Below are positions 35,488 through 44,611 of a stretch of 54,073 nt of DNA, piece by piece. Within the stretch, counting starts at the first letter, position 1. Each line of letters starts with the position of its first letter. The stretch spans positions 1 through 54,073 of the forward strand of contig JAHBUE010000006.1 of the NCBI GenBank assembly GCA_019638235.1. Direction: 5' to 3'. The notes under the pieces are model-generated. The model was not told the origin of the DNA. It did not search any database and was given only the letters and a program-made list of their open reading frames with translations. Source of the DNA: Cyclobacteriaceae bacterium (GTDB lineage Bacteria > Bacteroidota > Bacteroidia > Cytophagales > Cyclobacteriaceae). A program made the position numbers and the translations under genes.

Positions 35488-36669
35488 TTAATACAATAAA
35501 TATTTCGTTCTGATTGCCTTATATCTTTCTAAATCATCTTGCCAGCTTACCCGTATTTGTTCTTCGTTAAGCCCGTCTTTAACCTGTTGTTTGAGTTTGG
35601 GGGTTCCGGCCAGCAAATCGAAATACGGAATGAAAAACTTTTCTTTATCGGGATAGAGGGAATACATTTTTAACAAGTACGACAAATCGATTTTACGCGC
35701 AGGTGTATCGTTACGCAAATCAATGCCATAGCATAATTTGTTTTCGTGAGGAGGCTTAACGGCTACGCCTGTAATGGTAACGGGTGTAAACGTGAACGAA
35801 AGTTCTTTCAATTCGGGTGCACCCAACACCTGAAACGGATAAGGTGTGCCGCGTCCCAAGCTAATGTTGGTTCCTTCAAACAAGCAGAGCGATGGGTATA
35901 ACTGAATAGCCTGATTGTTGGGCAAGTTGGGCGAGGGGTTAATAGGTAACAGGTAAGGCTCACCGTGTTTCCAGTTTTTGAGTTTAATAATTTCAATATC
36001 GCATTTTACGTTATTCAACAGCCAGCCTTCACCGTTAATCATCTGCGCAAGCTCGCCTACGGTTAAGCCATGTGCAATGGGTATGGTGTGCATGGCCACG
36101 AACGATTTCAGAGGTTTGTCATTTACAGGGCCGTCCACAAAATCGTTGGGGTTGGGGCGGTCGAGGATAATCATTTTTTTGTTCGACTCCGCGCAGGCTT
36201 CCATCACGTAGTGCATCGTTCCGATATAGGTATAGAAACGCGTGCCTACATCCTGAATGTCGAAAATCACTACATCAACATCGGCTAATTGTTGAGGTGT
36301 TGGCTTTTTGTTTTTCCCGTAAAGGGATATGGCCGGAATGCCGGTTTTAGCGTCAACACTATCGCTTACATGTTGGCCGTCAGCAGCATTTCCGCGAAAG
36401 CCATGTTCGGGGCCAAATATTTTAACAATGTTAATGCTGTAGCTTTTTAGCGTATCGACTATGTGCGTTTTGCCAACCAATGAGGTATGATTGACCACAA
36501 GCCCTACTGTTTTGCCTGCCAGTTTGGGCAACAGCACATCGAGTTGCATAGCACCTGTAACCACTTCGGTTGCCATGGAGGGGGCGGTTTCAGGGGTAAC
36601 AGGAGTTGACGGCTGCGCTTTGCAGGCCAAACACCATAAAAGAAGCGGTAAAAATTTTATCTTGCCCAC
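35488..36669 (-). CDS. namZ: DUF1343 exo-beta-N-acetylmuramidase (NamZ family)
   Basis: The 393-residue product has an N-terminal signal region (MGKIKFLPLLLWCLAC) that may give a lipoprotein, though the -3 residue is unusual. The DUF1343 body shows GLVVNHTSLVG, IFGPEHGFRGNAADG with the conserved acidic residue, the FDIQDVGTRFYTYIG motif and the C-terminal substrate region (YPSLCLFEGTNISLGRGT). NamZ enzymes release MurNAc from peptidoglycan fragments in cell-wall recycling or scavenging. It is divergent from the permease gene. Confidence 0.9.
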   Translation of the reverse strand: MGKIKFLPLLLWCLACKAQPSTPVTPETAPSMATEVVTGAMQLDVLLPKLAGKTVGLVVNHTSLVGKTHIVDTLKSYSINIVKIFGPEHGFRGNAADGQHVSDSVDAKTGIPAISLYGKNKKPTPQQLADVDVVIFDIQDVGTRFYTYIGTMHYVMEACAESNKKMIILDRPNPNDFVDGPVNDKPLKSFVAMHTIPIAHGLTVGELAQMINGEGWLLNNVKCDIEIIKLKNWKHGEPYLLPINPSPNLPNNQAIQLYPSLCLFEGTNISLGRGTPYPFQVLGAPELKELSFTFTPVTITGVAVKPPHENKLCYGIDLRNDTPARKIDLSYLLKMYSLYPDKEKFFIPYFDLLAGTPKLKQQVKDGLNEEQIRVSWQDDLERYKAIRTKYLLY

Positions 36670-36694
36670 GCGTAAAAAGTTTATTATCCCAAAG

Positions 36695-37915
36695 TTGAAT
36701 TTCTCTTACTTCATATCCAAACGAATAAACCGCGAAACCGGTGAAGGGTTCTCGTCAACCATCCATAAAATAGCCGTTGCCAGCATTGGTATTGGCCTGG
36801 GGGCGGCTATAATTTCCTTCCTGATTATGCACGGATTTCAGGACACGGTAAAAAACAAGATTTACAGTTTTAGCGGGCACATGCTGGTAACGAAGTTTAG
36901 CATGAATAACTCTATGGAGGAAACTCCCATGTATTTTAATATTGACTTATATGAAAATTACAGCCGGTATCCGGGCATAAAACACGTGCAGGAGTTTGCA
37001 CACAAAGCCGGGCTTATTAAAACCGATGAAGAGGTGCTGGGTGTGGTGGTAAAAGGCATCGGTAAATCGTACGACTCAACAATATTTTTAGACAATATGG
37101 TGGCCGGCAGGTTTCTTCATCTGCCCGATAGCGGCTATGCCAACGAGGTTATGCTTAGCTCGGCTATTGCCCGAAAGATAAAAACTGAAGTAGGCGACCA
37201 GGTAATCGTTCATTTTTTTCAGAACCCCCCGCGCTTCAGACGGTTGAATGTGGTGGGCATTTATGAAACTAATTTGTCTGAATATTTTGATGATAAAATT
37301 ATACTTGGTGATATCCGGCTGATTGCCCGCCTGAACGGGTGGGCCGATAGCGTAGCGGGTGGAGTTGAAGTGTTCGTTCATGATATAAACAGGGTTGAAG
37401 ACATTGCGCAGTCGGTTGGAGAAACAATTGATTTTGACCAGAACGTACAACCCGTAAGCGATAAATATATACAGGTGTTTGAATGGCTGAACCTGTTAAG
37501 CCGGCAAGTGAGCATTTTGTTGGTGATAATCCTTACCGTTGTTTGTGTGAACATGATTTCGGTAATTCTGATATTGGTTATGGAACGAACGCAGATGATT
37601 GGTATGCTGAAAGCATTAGGTGCAAACAACCGGATTATCCGAAACATTTTTATGTACAACGGTGTGAACCTTGTTGTGAAAGGATTGTTGTTGGGTAACC
37701 TGATTGGGTTGGGCTTTTGTTTTCTGCAAGACCGTTTCAAATGGATTAAACTCAATCCGCACGATTATTACATGAGCTTTGTGCCTGTTAGCTGGCATTG
37801 GGAAATGGTGCTGATTTTAAACCTGCTCACGTTTTTGATTGTAACCGTTGTGTTATTGCTGCCCACTGCAATCATTGCCAGCATTAATCCCATTAAGGCA
37901 ATACGGTTTGATTAA
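36695..37915 (+). CDS. ABC transporter permease of the LolC/LolE (FtsX) type
   Basis: The reading frame extends far upstream over the antisense of namZ, so an internal start is needed. TTG at 36695 (LNFSYFISKRI) gives the usual N terminus for the family and leaves a 25-base gap to namZ; the exact start is uncertain. The product has an N-terminal helix, a periplasmic MacB_PCD domain (HMLVTKF, FMNIDLYEN-like strands) and three C-terminal FtsX helices with the coupling sequence MERTQMIGMLKALGA. It probably works with an ATPase in lipoprotein release. It ends four bases into the convergent peptidase gene. Confidence 0.88.
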   Translation: MNFSYFISKRINRETGEGFSSTIHKIAVASIGIGLGAAIISFLIMHGFQDTVKNKIYSFSGHMLVTKFSMNNSMEETPMYFNIDLYENYSRYPGIKHVQEFAHKAGLIKTDEEVLGVVVKGIGKSYDSTIFLDNMVAGRFLHLPDSGYANEVMLSSAIARKIKTEVGDQVIVHFFQNPPRFRRLNVVGIYETNLSEYFDDKIILGDIRLIARLNGWADSVAGGVEVFVHDINRVEDIAQSVGETIDFDQNVQPVSDKYIQVFEWLNLLSRQVSILLVIILTVVCVNMISVILILVMERTQMIGMLKALGANNRIIRNIFMYNGVNLVVKGLLLGNLIGLGFCFLQDRFKWIKLNPHDYYMSFVPVSWHWEMVLILNLLTFLIVTVVLLLPTAIIASINPIKAIRFD

Positions 37916-39381
37916 TGAGGTTGATTAGTTGCTTCCACTGCAAACTCAACCAGTTGCCAATATGGTGGCCGATAGCCGTTTTTCTGAGTAAAGGTAGTTA
38001 CTTTTTCTTCTGTGCCTGATCGCACCGCCTGATACATTTCAACAAATGAATTGTTTTTCAATGCCTGTGTTGCGCTCATCCCTTCCGGGATAATGCCAGG
38101 TTTGTCAAAAGCATTCTGCAACATCGAGTAACCTTTCACAACACGGGCTATCGGCAAAAGCCAAACCGAATATTCAATCTCTTTTCCGACATTCGCCTGT
38201 TCCAATAAGGCATCCATTACTGCATTATCGATATGGTCTTTTAATAGTGTTTCAGGGTCGCACCACTCGGCAACAATTGAAAGTTGCGGATCATATTCTA
38301 AGTCGGAGGGCATTTGGGTTACAAAATTTTCTACACCAAATGCGCCAAGCCAGCGTGCTGTACCTGCCGATGATATGGTGGACTCTGCCTGCCAGAGTTG
38401 TATGCCGTGTTTTTTATAAGCATACGACCCTACTTCCGAACAGAACATGGTGGTGGAATCGTAAAAATTCATCTTGAAGTCGTATGGAATATGGCGTTTT
38501 TCTGATTCCTGTTTGGCATACAAAGCCGCCAGGTGGGGCAGCATGGGGTTTGCTTTTAGTTGCGATAAACCGGCACGAGGCCGCAATACCATGAAACGCA
38601 ATTTTTTATCTTTCATGTATTCATCTGCGGAAGCAATGGCAACGCCTTTTTCAATATGCGCTTCAATAAATTCGGGTTGACCGGTTTCAGAAATATACAG
38701 CAAGGCTACATGCGAAAAATTTCCGGGGTAATCGTTGCCACGCGAAATAAAAGCCGATACTTCTGCACCTCCTCGCGAAAGCAGCAAATCGCCACTATGC
38801 ACGCGAATGCCTTGCAGCATGGCAGAGGGCGTTTCAGAGGATTCGTCAGTTACATACTGTACGGCATTGAAGTTTACCGTGTCGGCCTGCAACAACACTT
38901 CCTCTATGGCAGCACGCATTCCGTAAAGAAGTGCGTAGATGCTGTTGCGTTGTTCGCTGCTGTTTAAATCCCAATGTTGCGATTGACGCTTGACCAACTT
39001 TCGGGCGGTGTTATAGAGCGCGAGGTATTCGGTAGCATGTTGTGTGGCTGCCGCTAACGGAGTTGCTTCAAAAAATGAATCCAGCATCTGAAGCAATCGT
39101 GCATCGTTGTAGTGAACAACGCTATCTTCTAACAGAAGATTAAGCTGCGCTTGTAATGTTGTATGATGAGATTGGTACAGCGAATCAAGGGAAGGTTTAT
39201 TTAGTTTTTTTAATCGTGTAAATTCTGTTTCAAGATTTTTCCAGCGTTCGTCCATGTTCCAGACGAAAGCGTTTGCCTCTGCAATCTTTACGTGCGATGA
39301 ATTACTATCGGGAATAAGGAGAACGAGGTAAATTCCCGCTAAAGGAAGTAAACCATAGTTGATAAGTTTTTTTACTATCAT
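37912..39381 (-). CDS. YiiX/YebB-like permuted papain-fold (NlpC/P60-type) protein
   Basis: The 489-residue product has an N-terminal signal anchor (LLPLAGIYLVLLIP). It has a helical N-terminal domain of about 200 residues of unknown role. The permuted NlpC/P60-like core follows: VHSGDLLLSRGG, the His in FSHVALLY, the acidic EAHIEKGVA and the Cys in TMFCSEVGSYAY. In this fold the Cys follows the His. Some members are lipid or cell-wall amidases. The C-terminal 100 residues are unassigned. It converges with the permease gene. Confidence 0.78.
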   Translation of the reverse strand: MIVKKLINYGLLPLAGIYLVLLIPDSNSSHVKIAEANAFVWNMDERWKNLETEFTRLKKLNKPSLDSLYQSHHTTLQAQLNLLLEDSVVHYNDARLLQMLDSFFEATPLAAATQHATEYLALYNTARKLVKRQSQHWDLNSSEQRNSIYALLYGMRAAIEEVLLQADTVNFNAVQYVTDESSETPSAMLQGIRVHSGDLLLSRGGAEVSAFISRGNDYPGNFSHVALLYISETGQPEFIEAHIEKGVAIASADEYMKDKKLRFMVLRPRAGLSQLKANPMLPHLAALYAKQESEKRHIPYDFKMNFYDSTTMFCSEVGSYAYKKHGIQLWQAESTISSAGTARWLGAFGVENFVTQMPSDLEYDPQLSIVAEWCDPETLLKDHIDNAVMDALLEQANVGKEIEYSVWLLPIARVVKGYSMLQNAFDKPGIIPEGMSATQALKNNSFVEMYQAVRSGTEEKVTTFTQKNGYRPPYWQLVEFAVEATNQPH

Positions 39382-39388
39382 GTTACCG

Positions 39389-40129
39389 TCAGGCTTTGTA
39401 TTTACGAAACCAGCTTCCGATTTCTAATTGCACCACACCAACGAAGGCTTCTTTAAAAATTCCGGGTGTCATTTTCGATTGCCCCCGTGTGCGTTCTGTA
39501 AAAATGATGGGCACTTCTTTTAATTTGAAGCCATATTTCCAGGCTTTAAATTTTAATTCAATCTGGAACGCATAGCCCACAAATTTTATTTCATCCAACG
39601 GAATGGTTTCCAACACTTTTCTGCGGTAGCAAATAAATCCGGCTGTGGTGTCGAACACTGGCATAGAAGTAATAAACCGTACATACCTGCTGGCAAACCA
39701 CGAGAGCAGCACCCGCCCCATAGGCCAGTTTACCACGTTTACTCCCGTTACATAGCGCGAGCCGATGGCCATGTCGGTAGCCCCGGTTTCGCAGGCATCG
39801 ATTAACCGCACCAGGTCGTTTGGGTCGTGCGAAAAATCGGCATCCATTTCAAGAATAAACGTATAGCCTTTTTCGAGTGCGTACTTAAACCCGGCAATGT
39901 AAGCCGTGCCAAGCCCCTGCTTTCCGGCACGTTGCATCAGGTGTAACCGGGCGCCTGATTGGTTAATTTCCCGTTGCAGGACTTCAACAATAGCAGCCGT
40001 GCCGTCCGGTGAGTTATCGTCCACAATAAGGATGTCCACCTGGCGAGGCAACGCCAATACAGCCTGTATGATAAGCGCTACGTTTTCGCGCTCGTTATAG
40101 GTAGGAATGATGACTATGGCGTTGCTCAA
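39389..40129 (-). CDS. Family 2 glycosyltransferase, dolichol/polyprenyl-phosphate mannose synthase-like
   Basis: The 246-residue product is a soluble GT2 enzyme. It has IVIIPTYNERENV, the metal-binding aspartates in ILIVDDNSPDG and EMDADFSHDPND, and the acceptor-side GSRYVTG. It lacks C-terminal membrane helices, like short polyprenol-phosphate mannose or glucosamine synthases. The product would be a lipid-linked sugar used as a donor for cell-envelope glycans. It lies seven bases from the peptidase gene on the same strand. Confidence 0.9.
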   Translation of the reverse strand: MSNAIVIIPTYNERENVALIIQAVLALPRQVDILIVDDNSPDGTAAIVEVLQREINQSGARLHLMQRAGKQGLGTAYIAGFKYALEKGYTFILEMDADFSHDPNDLVRLIDACETGATDMAIGSRYVTGVNVVNWPMGRVLLSWFASRYVRFITSMPVFDTTAGFICYRRKVLETIPLDEIKFVGYAFQIELKFKAWKYGFKLKEVPIIFTERTRGQSKMTPGIFKEAFVGVVQLEIGSWFRKYKA

Positions 40130-40211
40130 AATTACTCCTGATTAAGGGGCAAAACTAAGAAAAAAAGACCTTGCCGGAAGCCTGATTTTTGGGTGAATGG
40201 TGCTGATGGTT

Positions 40212-40638
40212 TTACCCACTCTTTTTTCTTCTATTATAATAATAGAATCTCTTATCGATGGTTTCAGGGTCGGCTATGTCGCCAGTCTTGTATGTAATTA
40301 TTTTGTTTTTTGAAAGCCGCGCACTAATTGGCCTGAATCTTTTATCAATGGCGTCTTGCAGAATGATTCCAGAAGTTTATTCCTTCCGAATTACATTGTT
40401 GGTCGAACATGTCTGAAAGATATTCAAAAAATAAAGAGTCGCCTCTCAATTCAAATCTTCCGCACGCTACATCCCATTGTAAATCTCGTCCGAATCCATA
40501 CTTAAAGGTCTTGTCAGAATTAATTATCAAGTAGCATGTTGGAAAGTCAGCACAAGCGTATTTTCCTTCAATGTTTTTTTGCCCCCGACCTGTTACAGTG
40601 AGAAATGCCGTCAGTGTTAGTAATAGTATTTTTATCAT
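40212..40638 (-). pseudogene. Frameshifted gene for a small secreted protein
   Basis: The first frame (40345-40638) codes for a signal peptide (MIKILLLTLTAFLTVTG) and a body with YACADFPTCYLIINSDKTF. It stops at a TGA after SEGINFWNHSARRH. In the next frame the bases continue without stop to TAA at 40212, giving SGIILQDAIDKRFRP then DIADPETIDKRFYYYN, a convincing protein-like tail of about 53 residues. A single extra base near 40370-40378 would explain the break; removing it yields about 141 residues. It may be a real mutation or a sequencing error. No family is recognised. Confidence 0.6.
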
Positions 40639-40865
40639 GCTGTTACTAGTTCTAATCTGTTCGAAGGAATGCCGTCTTGACAGATAAAATTACTCTAATT
40701 TACATATTTCTGTACCAGCGCACACGTTTGCGATGTAAGCTAATCGTCCAGGCATGACAAACCGCGCCTTTCCTGATGACTAAAATCAACCTGTTTGCTG
40801 ACAGCAATCAGCCGCAAGCCCGAATTGCGCCTATACTTTTATGGTATAAAACAAACACAACTGTT

Positions 40866-41462
40866 ATGAACACAAACCAGAAAAATCCGCTACTAATCCT
40901 TGTGATTGTGTTTTTGCTGCCGTTTGCGGCATTAGCCCAAACGACCTATTCTATAAAAGAATATAAAATGACCGTACAAGGAAGCTCCTCGCTCCACGAA
41001 TGGGAGTCGGACGTCACTAAAGCAGAAGCCCGTGCCAATGTTACCATTCAGGATAAACAACTGAAAGAGATTAAGGATGTAACTGTAAAAATTCCTGTTA
41101 CCGGTATTAAGAGTACAAAAGGCAAAACTATGGACAACAAAACCTATGAAGCCTTTGACTCTGGTAAAAACCCGAACATCCAGTATAAACTAACATCAGC
41201 TAAAATTACAGCCAGCGGAGCCGAATACACTATTGTGGCCAACGGCAACCTTACTATGGCCGGCACAACCAAACCGGTTGAGCTAACCGCAAAAGCAAAA
41301 GTGCTTGCCAATGGCGATGTTCAGATTACCGGGTTAAGAAAATTGAATATGAAAGACTTCAACATGGTGCCGCCTACCGCTGTGATGGGTACTATTAAAG
41401 TGGGCGAAGAAGTAACTGTAAATTTTAACATAACACTAACCAATTCATCAAGCAATTTGTAG
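40866..41462 (+). CDS. YceI-family lipocalin-like periplasmic protein
   Basis: The ATG at 40866 is chosen over one at 40776 because the signal peptide (QKNPLLILVIVFLLPFAALAQ) follows it. The 198-residue product has the YceI pattern: KMTVQGSSSLHEWESDV, VTVKIPVTGIKS, MDNKTYEAF, the NPNIQYKLTS strand and GNLTMAGTTKPV. YceI proteins are eight-stranded barrels that bind isoprenoid-type lipids. The next gene starts 36 bases later on the same strand. Confidence 0.9.
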   Translation: MNTNQKNPLLILVIVFLLPFAALAQTTYSIKEYKMTVQGSSSLHEWESDVTKAEARANVTIQDKQLKEIKDVTVKIPVTGIKSTKGKTMDNKTYEAFDSGKNPNIQYKLTSAKITASGAEYTIVANGNLTMAGTTKPVELTAKAKVLANGDVQITGLRKLNMKDFNMVPPTAVMGTIKVGEEVTVNFNITLTNSSSNL

Positions 41463-41498
41463 TAAGTAAAGTAAACTCAAATCCTTATTTAAAATTTT

Positions 41499-42794
41499 AT
41501 GAAAACAATATCAAACACATTAAGACTGCTGGGCATGGTTATACTTGTGGTCTTTACTATGGAAGCGTCAGCGCAACAGCCTTGGCTGAAAAACTTCCGG
41601 ACTTATGATAAAAACGGACTTAATGTTTTCGAGCCAGTAAAAGATACCACGAGTACTTCGAACGAAGTTGAAGTAAAAATCGGATCGGCTTTCGCGTTGC
41701 AGTTCCAGGCATTGGATCATGAAAACTCAAACCCAAACAATATTCCGGGTAATGAATTAGTCGCTATGGGAAACAACTTCAACCTGGCTACTGCCAACCT
41801 CGATTTTGACGTAAAGCTTTACAACGGTGTAAACTTGCACCTGAGAACTTACCTCTCTTCACGCCATCACCCTGAGCCGTATGTGAAAGGCGGTTACATT
41901 ACCATCGATAAACTTGACTTTATCCGCCCTGGCTTTTTGGAAAATATCATGAACAAGGTGACATTCAAATTCGGCCACATGGAAAATAACTACGGTGACG
42001 CTCACTTCAGAAGGTCGGATAATGCCCTTGCCATCTACAACCCGTTTGTGGAAAACTTCCTGATGGATGCCTTTACCACTGAAGTAGGCGCTGAGATTTA
42101 TTATCAAAGCAACGGATGGATTGCCATGGGTGGAATTACCAACGGTAAACTAAATCAGACAGCCGTTAAAACCCCAACATCTCCTTCTTTCATTGGAAAA
42201 ATTGGATACGACAAACAAATCACTGATGATTTCAGATTCAGATTAACAGGTTCATTTTACTACACACACCGTTCTGCCAACCAATATTTGTACAGGGCAG
42301 ACCGTGCCGGTTCACGTTATTATTTTGTAACAGAGGCTGTGGGCGCTTCTTCCTCCGCCCAATATGCTTCCGGACGTTTTGAGCCTGGATTCCGCAATGA
42401 GGTTACCTCCATTATGATTAACCCGTTTGTTAAATACAATGGTCTGGAGTTTTTTGGCTTGTATGAAATTTCATCTGGAAAGGCCACTGCTGAAACAGAC
42501 ACAAGAAGTGTAAACCACATCGGTGCAGAACTGCTGTATCGCTTTGGCGCAAATGAAAACTTCTATATCGGTGGAAGATATAATACCGTAACAGGTGAAA
42601 TTGCCAGTGCAGGACTGGAAGGAACTGAAGGGGATGTAACCCGTATCAACCTGGGCGGTGGCTGGTTTATGACCAAAAACATTATGGTAAAACTTGATTA
42701 TGTAAACCAGAAATATGACGGATACAACAATACCAACAGATTTCATGGAATGAAATTTAGTGGAGCAGTGCTGGAAGCTGTGATTTCTTTCTAA
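41499..42794 (+). CDS. Outer-membrane porin-like protein
   Basis: The 431-residue product has a signal peptide ending in ASAQ and alternates short strands and loops throughout (NLATANLDFDVKLYNGVNLHLRTYLSS, KVTFKFGHMENNYGD), finishing with LEAVISF, whose terminal Phe is typical of barrel proteins inserted by the Bam machine. I place it with the porin/DcaP-like group without naming a substrate. It is likely co-transcribed with the YceI gene and ends at a strong terminator. Confidence 0.75.
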   Translation: MKTISNTLRLLGMVILVVFTMEASAQQPWLKNFRTYDKNGLNVFEPVKDTTSTSNEVEVKIGSAFALQFQALDHENSNPNNIPGNELVAMGNNFNLATANLDFDVKLYNGVNLHLRTYLSSRHHPEPYVKGGYITIDKLDFIRPGFLENIMNKVTFKFGHMENNYGDAHFRRSDNALAIYNPFVENFLMDAFTTEVGAEIYYQSNGWIAMGGITNGKLNQTAVKTPTSPSFIGKIGYDKQITDDFRFRLTGSFYYTHRSANQYLYRADRAGSRYYFVTEAVGASSSAQYASGRFEPGFRNEVTSIMINPFVKYNGLEFFGLYEISSGKATAETDTRSVNHIGAELLYRFGANENFYIGGRYNTVTGEIASAGLEGTEGDVTRINLGGGWFMTKNIMVKLDYVNQKYDGYNNTNRFHGMKFSGAVLEAVISF

Positions 42795-42816
42795 GCTTGC
42801 TGCGAATGTAAATAAC

Positions 42817-42844
42817 AAGAGGCCGCCTGAAAAGGCGGCCTCTT
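42817..42844. terminator. Strong rho-independent terminator
   Basis: The arms AAGAGGCCGCCT and AGGCGGCCTCTT form a perfect 12-bp stem closed by a GAAA tetraloop, followed by TTGCTTTT. It lies between the convergent porin and decarboxylase genes and can serve both. Confidence 0.9.
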
Positions 42845-42866
42845 TGCTTTTAGATAGTCACAAAAT

Positions 42867-44264
42867 TTATTTTATCGGATACCCCAACACGTTCAACATG
42901 CTTTCCTGCGTTTGTTCAGGCGCAAATAATTGCGTGGTTATTTCTCCGTCTTCGTTTCGGTCAATCAGTACATGCTTGGGGGCGGGTATCAAACAATGCT
43001 GAATGCCGCCATAGCCGCCAAGCGATTCCTGGTAGGCGCCCGTATGAAAGAAACCGATGTATAACGGTTCTTCATCGTTAATCATCGGTAAAAACACCTC
43101 GCCTGTATGCGCTTCTGAATTATAGTAATCGTGACTATCGCAGGTAAGGCCGCCCATGTTTATTTTATGGAAAGGGTCATCCCATTTGTTAACGGCAAGT
43201 AAAATGTATTTCTGATTCAAGCCCCACGCATCGGGCAGGTGCGTGATGAACGAGCCATCAATCATATACCAAAGCTCCTTGTCGTTTTGAAGTTTTTGAT
43301 CTACTACCTGGTATAATACAGCACCACTCTCGCCAACAGTATAACTGCCAAACTCGGTAAAGATGTTGGGAACCGGTACATTATTCTTTTCGCAAATCCA
43401 TTTAATATTTTCTACAATCTGCTCGATCATGTATTTATAATCGTACCGGAAGGTGAGTGATGTTTTGATTGGAAAACCGCCACCAATGTCGATAGAATCT
43501 AATGTTGGACATAGTTTTTTCAGTTCGCAATATTTAAAAATAAACCGGCTGAGTTCGCTCCAGTAGTAGGCGGTATCTTTAATACCCGTATTGATGAAGA
43601 AGTGCAGCATCTTCAACGATGCTTTTTCACTTTTCTCAATTTTATCTTTATAGAAACTGTTTATATCGCTGTAACGGATGCCGAGGCGCGAAGTATAAAA
43701 CTCAAACTTGGGCTCTTCATCTGCGGCCACGCGAATGCCCACCTGGTAAGGTTGGTTTACGTTAGCTTCGTAATGATCGATTTCGCTAAGGTTATCGAGT
43801 ATGGGAACGCAGTTTTTAAAATCATCGTTTAGCAACTCGGTAATGTATTGCCGATACAGCGGCATTTTAAAACCGTTGCAAATAATGTAGGTGTCTTTAG
43901 AAATTTTTCCACGCTCATACAAACTGCGCACAATCGGAATATCAAACGAAGAAGAAGTTTCGATATGTATATCGTTTTTCAAGGCTTCTTCGAGGATGAA
44001 AGAAAAGTGCGAGGATTTGGTGCAGTAGCAATACGTGTACTTTCCGTTATACCTGAAACGCTCCATGGCAGCGTTAAACGTGGCCTGAGCAAAGCGAATG
44101 TTCTCGCTGATGCGGGGCAGGTACGTTAACTTTAACGGAGTGCCATATTGTTTGATGATGTCCATAAGCGGAACATCATTAAAGAGTAATTCATTGTCGC
44201 GCACCTTAAATTCCTTTTGCGGAAATTCAAAGGTTTGTTCAATTAATTCGCGGTAACTCTTCAT
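42867..44264 (-). CDS. Arginine decarboxylase (alanine-racemase-fold, short Bacteroidota type)
   Basis: The 465-residue product is a fold-type III PLP decarboxylase of the Orn/DAP/Arg family. Its PLP lysine is Lys83 in CYCTKSSHF, the phosphate loop is SIDIGGGFP, and the terminal acceptor is CDSHDYYN/FFHTGAYQESLGG. It is much shorter than E. coli SpeA. It should turn arginine into agmatine, the first step of polyamine synthesis. It is divergent from an arginase-family gene and a deoxyhypusine-synthase-like gene, forming a polyamine locus. The exact substrate is inferred from context and family. Confidence 0.87.
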   Translation of the reverse strand: MKSYRELIEQTFEFPQKEFKVRDNELLFNDVPLMDIIKQYGTPLKLTYLPRISENIRFAQATFNAAMERFRYNGKYTYCYCTKSSHFSFILEEALKNDIHIETSSSFDIPIVRSLYERGKISKDTYIICNGFKMPLYRQYITELLNDDFKNCVPILDNLSEIDHYEANVNQPYQVGIRVAADEEPKFEFYTSRLGIRYSDINSFYKDKIEKSEKASLKMLHFFINTGIKDTAYYWSELSRFIFKYCELKKLCPTLDSIDIGGGFPIKTSLTFRYDYKYMIEQIVENIKWICEKNNVPVPNIFTEFGSYTVGESGAVLYQVVDQKLQNDKELWYMIDGSFITHLPDAWGLNQKYILLAVNKWDDPFHKINMGGLTCDSHDYYNSEAHTGEVFLPMINDEEPLYIGFFHTGAYQESLGGYGGIQHCLIPAPKHVLIDRNEDGEITTQLFAPEQTQESMLNVLGYPIK

Positions 44265-44378
44265 TTTTTATGTGGTGATGTGGGTTTGGAATATTTAGTT
44301 TGATTTAAGAACAAGGATTAACGATTTTTGAGGTGTTTCTGGTTATTTCTTTACACTGTCTTAATCTTTAATTCAAAG

Positions 44379-44392
44379 AGCCTCCGGAGGCT
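44379..44392. promoter_or_regulatory. 14-bp perfect palindrome in the decarboxylase/ureohydrolase intergenic region
   Basis: AGCCTCCGGAGGCT is fully self-complementary with no loop, 115 bases from the decarboxylase start and within the 347-base divergent region. It could be an operator for a dimeric repressor. The rest of the region is AT-rich apart from the leader ORF described next. Confidence 0.35.
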
Positions 44393-44469
44393 TATTTAAA
44401 ACACAAAGCATGTTAAAAAGGTGTGCAATATTGGCATAAATTTACCATCTTTGCAATGTGTTTACCGCT

Positions 44470-44541
44470 ATGAAAAGCCTGAATTTCAATGCCCGTTTTG
44501 CCGAAGTCTATTGCGGCACTTTTGCCTTGCCCGACTACTAA
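44470..44541 (+). CDS. Possible 23-residue leader peptide upstream of the ureohydrolase gene
   Basis: The frame runs from ATG 44470 to TAA 44539. It codes for MKSLNFNARFAEVYCGTFAL then PDY, with no obvious run of one amino acid. A TACCATCTTTGCA promoter-like sequence (44443-44455) lies just before it. Its stop codon falls in a hairpin (44529-44548), and eight T follow at 44560-44567. This arrangement looks like a translated leader with an attenuator. The next gene starts 70 bases later. Confidence 0.4.
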   Translation: MKSLNFNARFAEVYCGTFALPDY

Positions 44542-44548
44542 GTCAGGC
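44529..44548 (+). promoter_or_regulatory. Hairpin over the leader stop codon, attenuator-like
   Basis: GCCCGACT and AGTCAGGC pair in seven of eight positions around an ACTA loop, with the leader TAA at the loop edge, and a T8 run follows at 44560-44567. The T run is 12 bases from the stem, longer than in standard terminators, so the role is uncertain. Confidence 0.35.
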
Positions 44549-44611
44549 CGGGTTTCGTCTTTTTTTTGCGTTGAATTGTCTTTTTTAAAAATCTGTTAAT
44601 TTTCCAGTATT

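Noticed and set aside
36491..36694. N-terminal extension of the LolC/E-type permease
   Set aside because: The upstream part of the frame lies antisense to namZ and has no family similarity; a start near 36695 fits the family.
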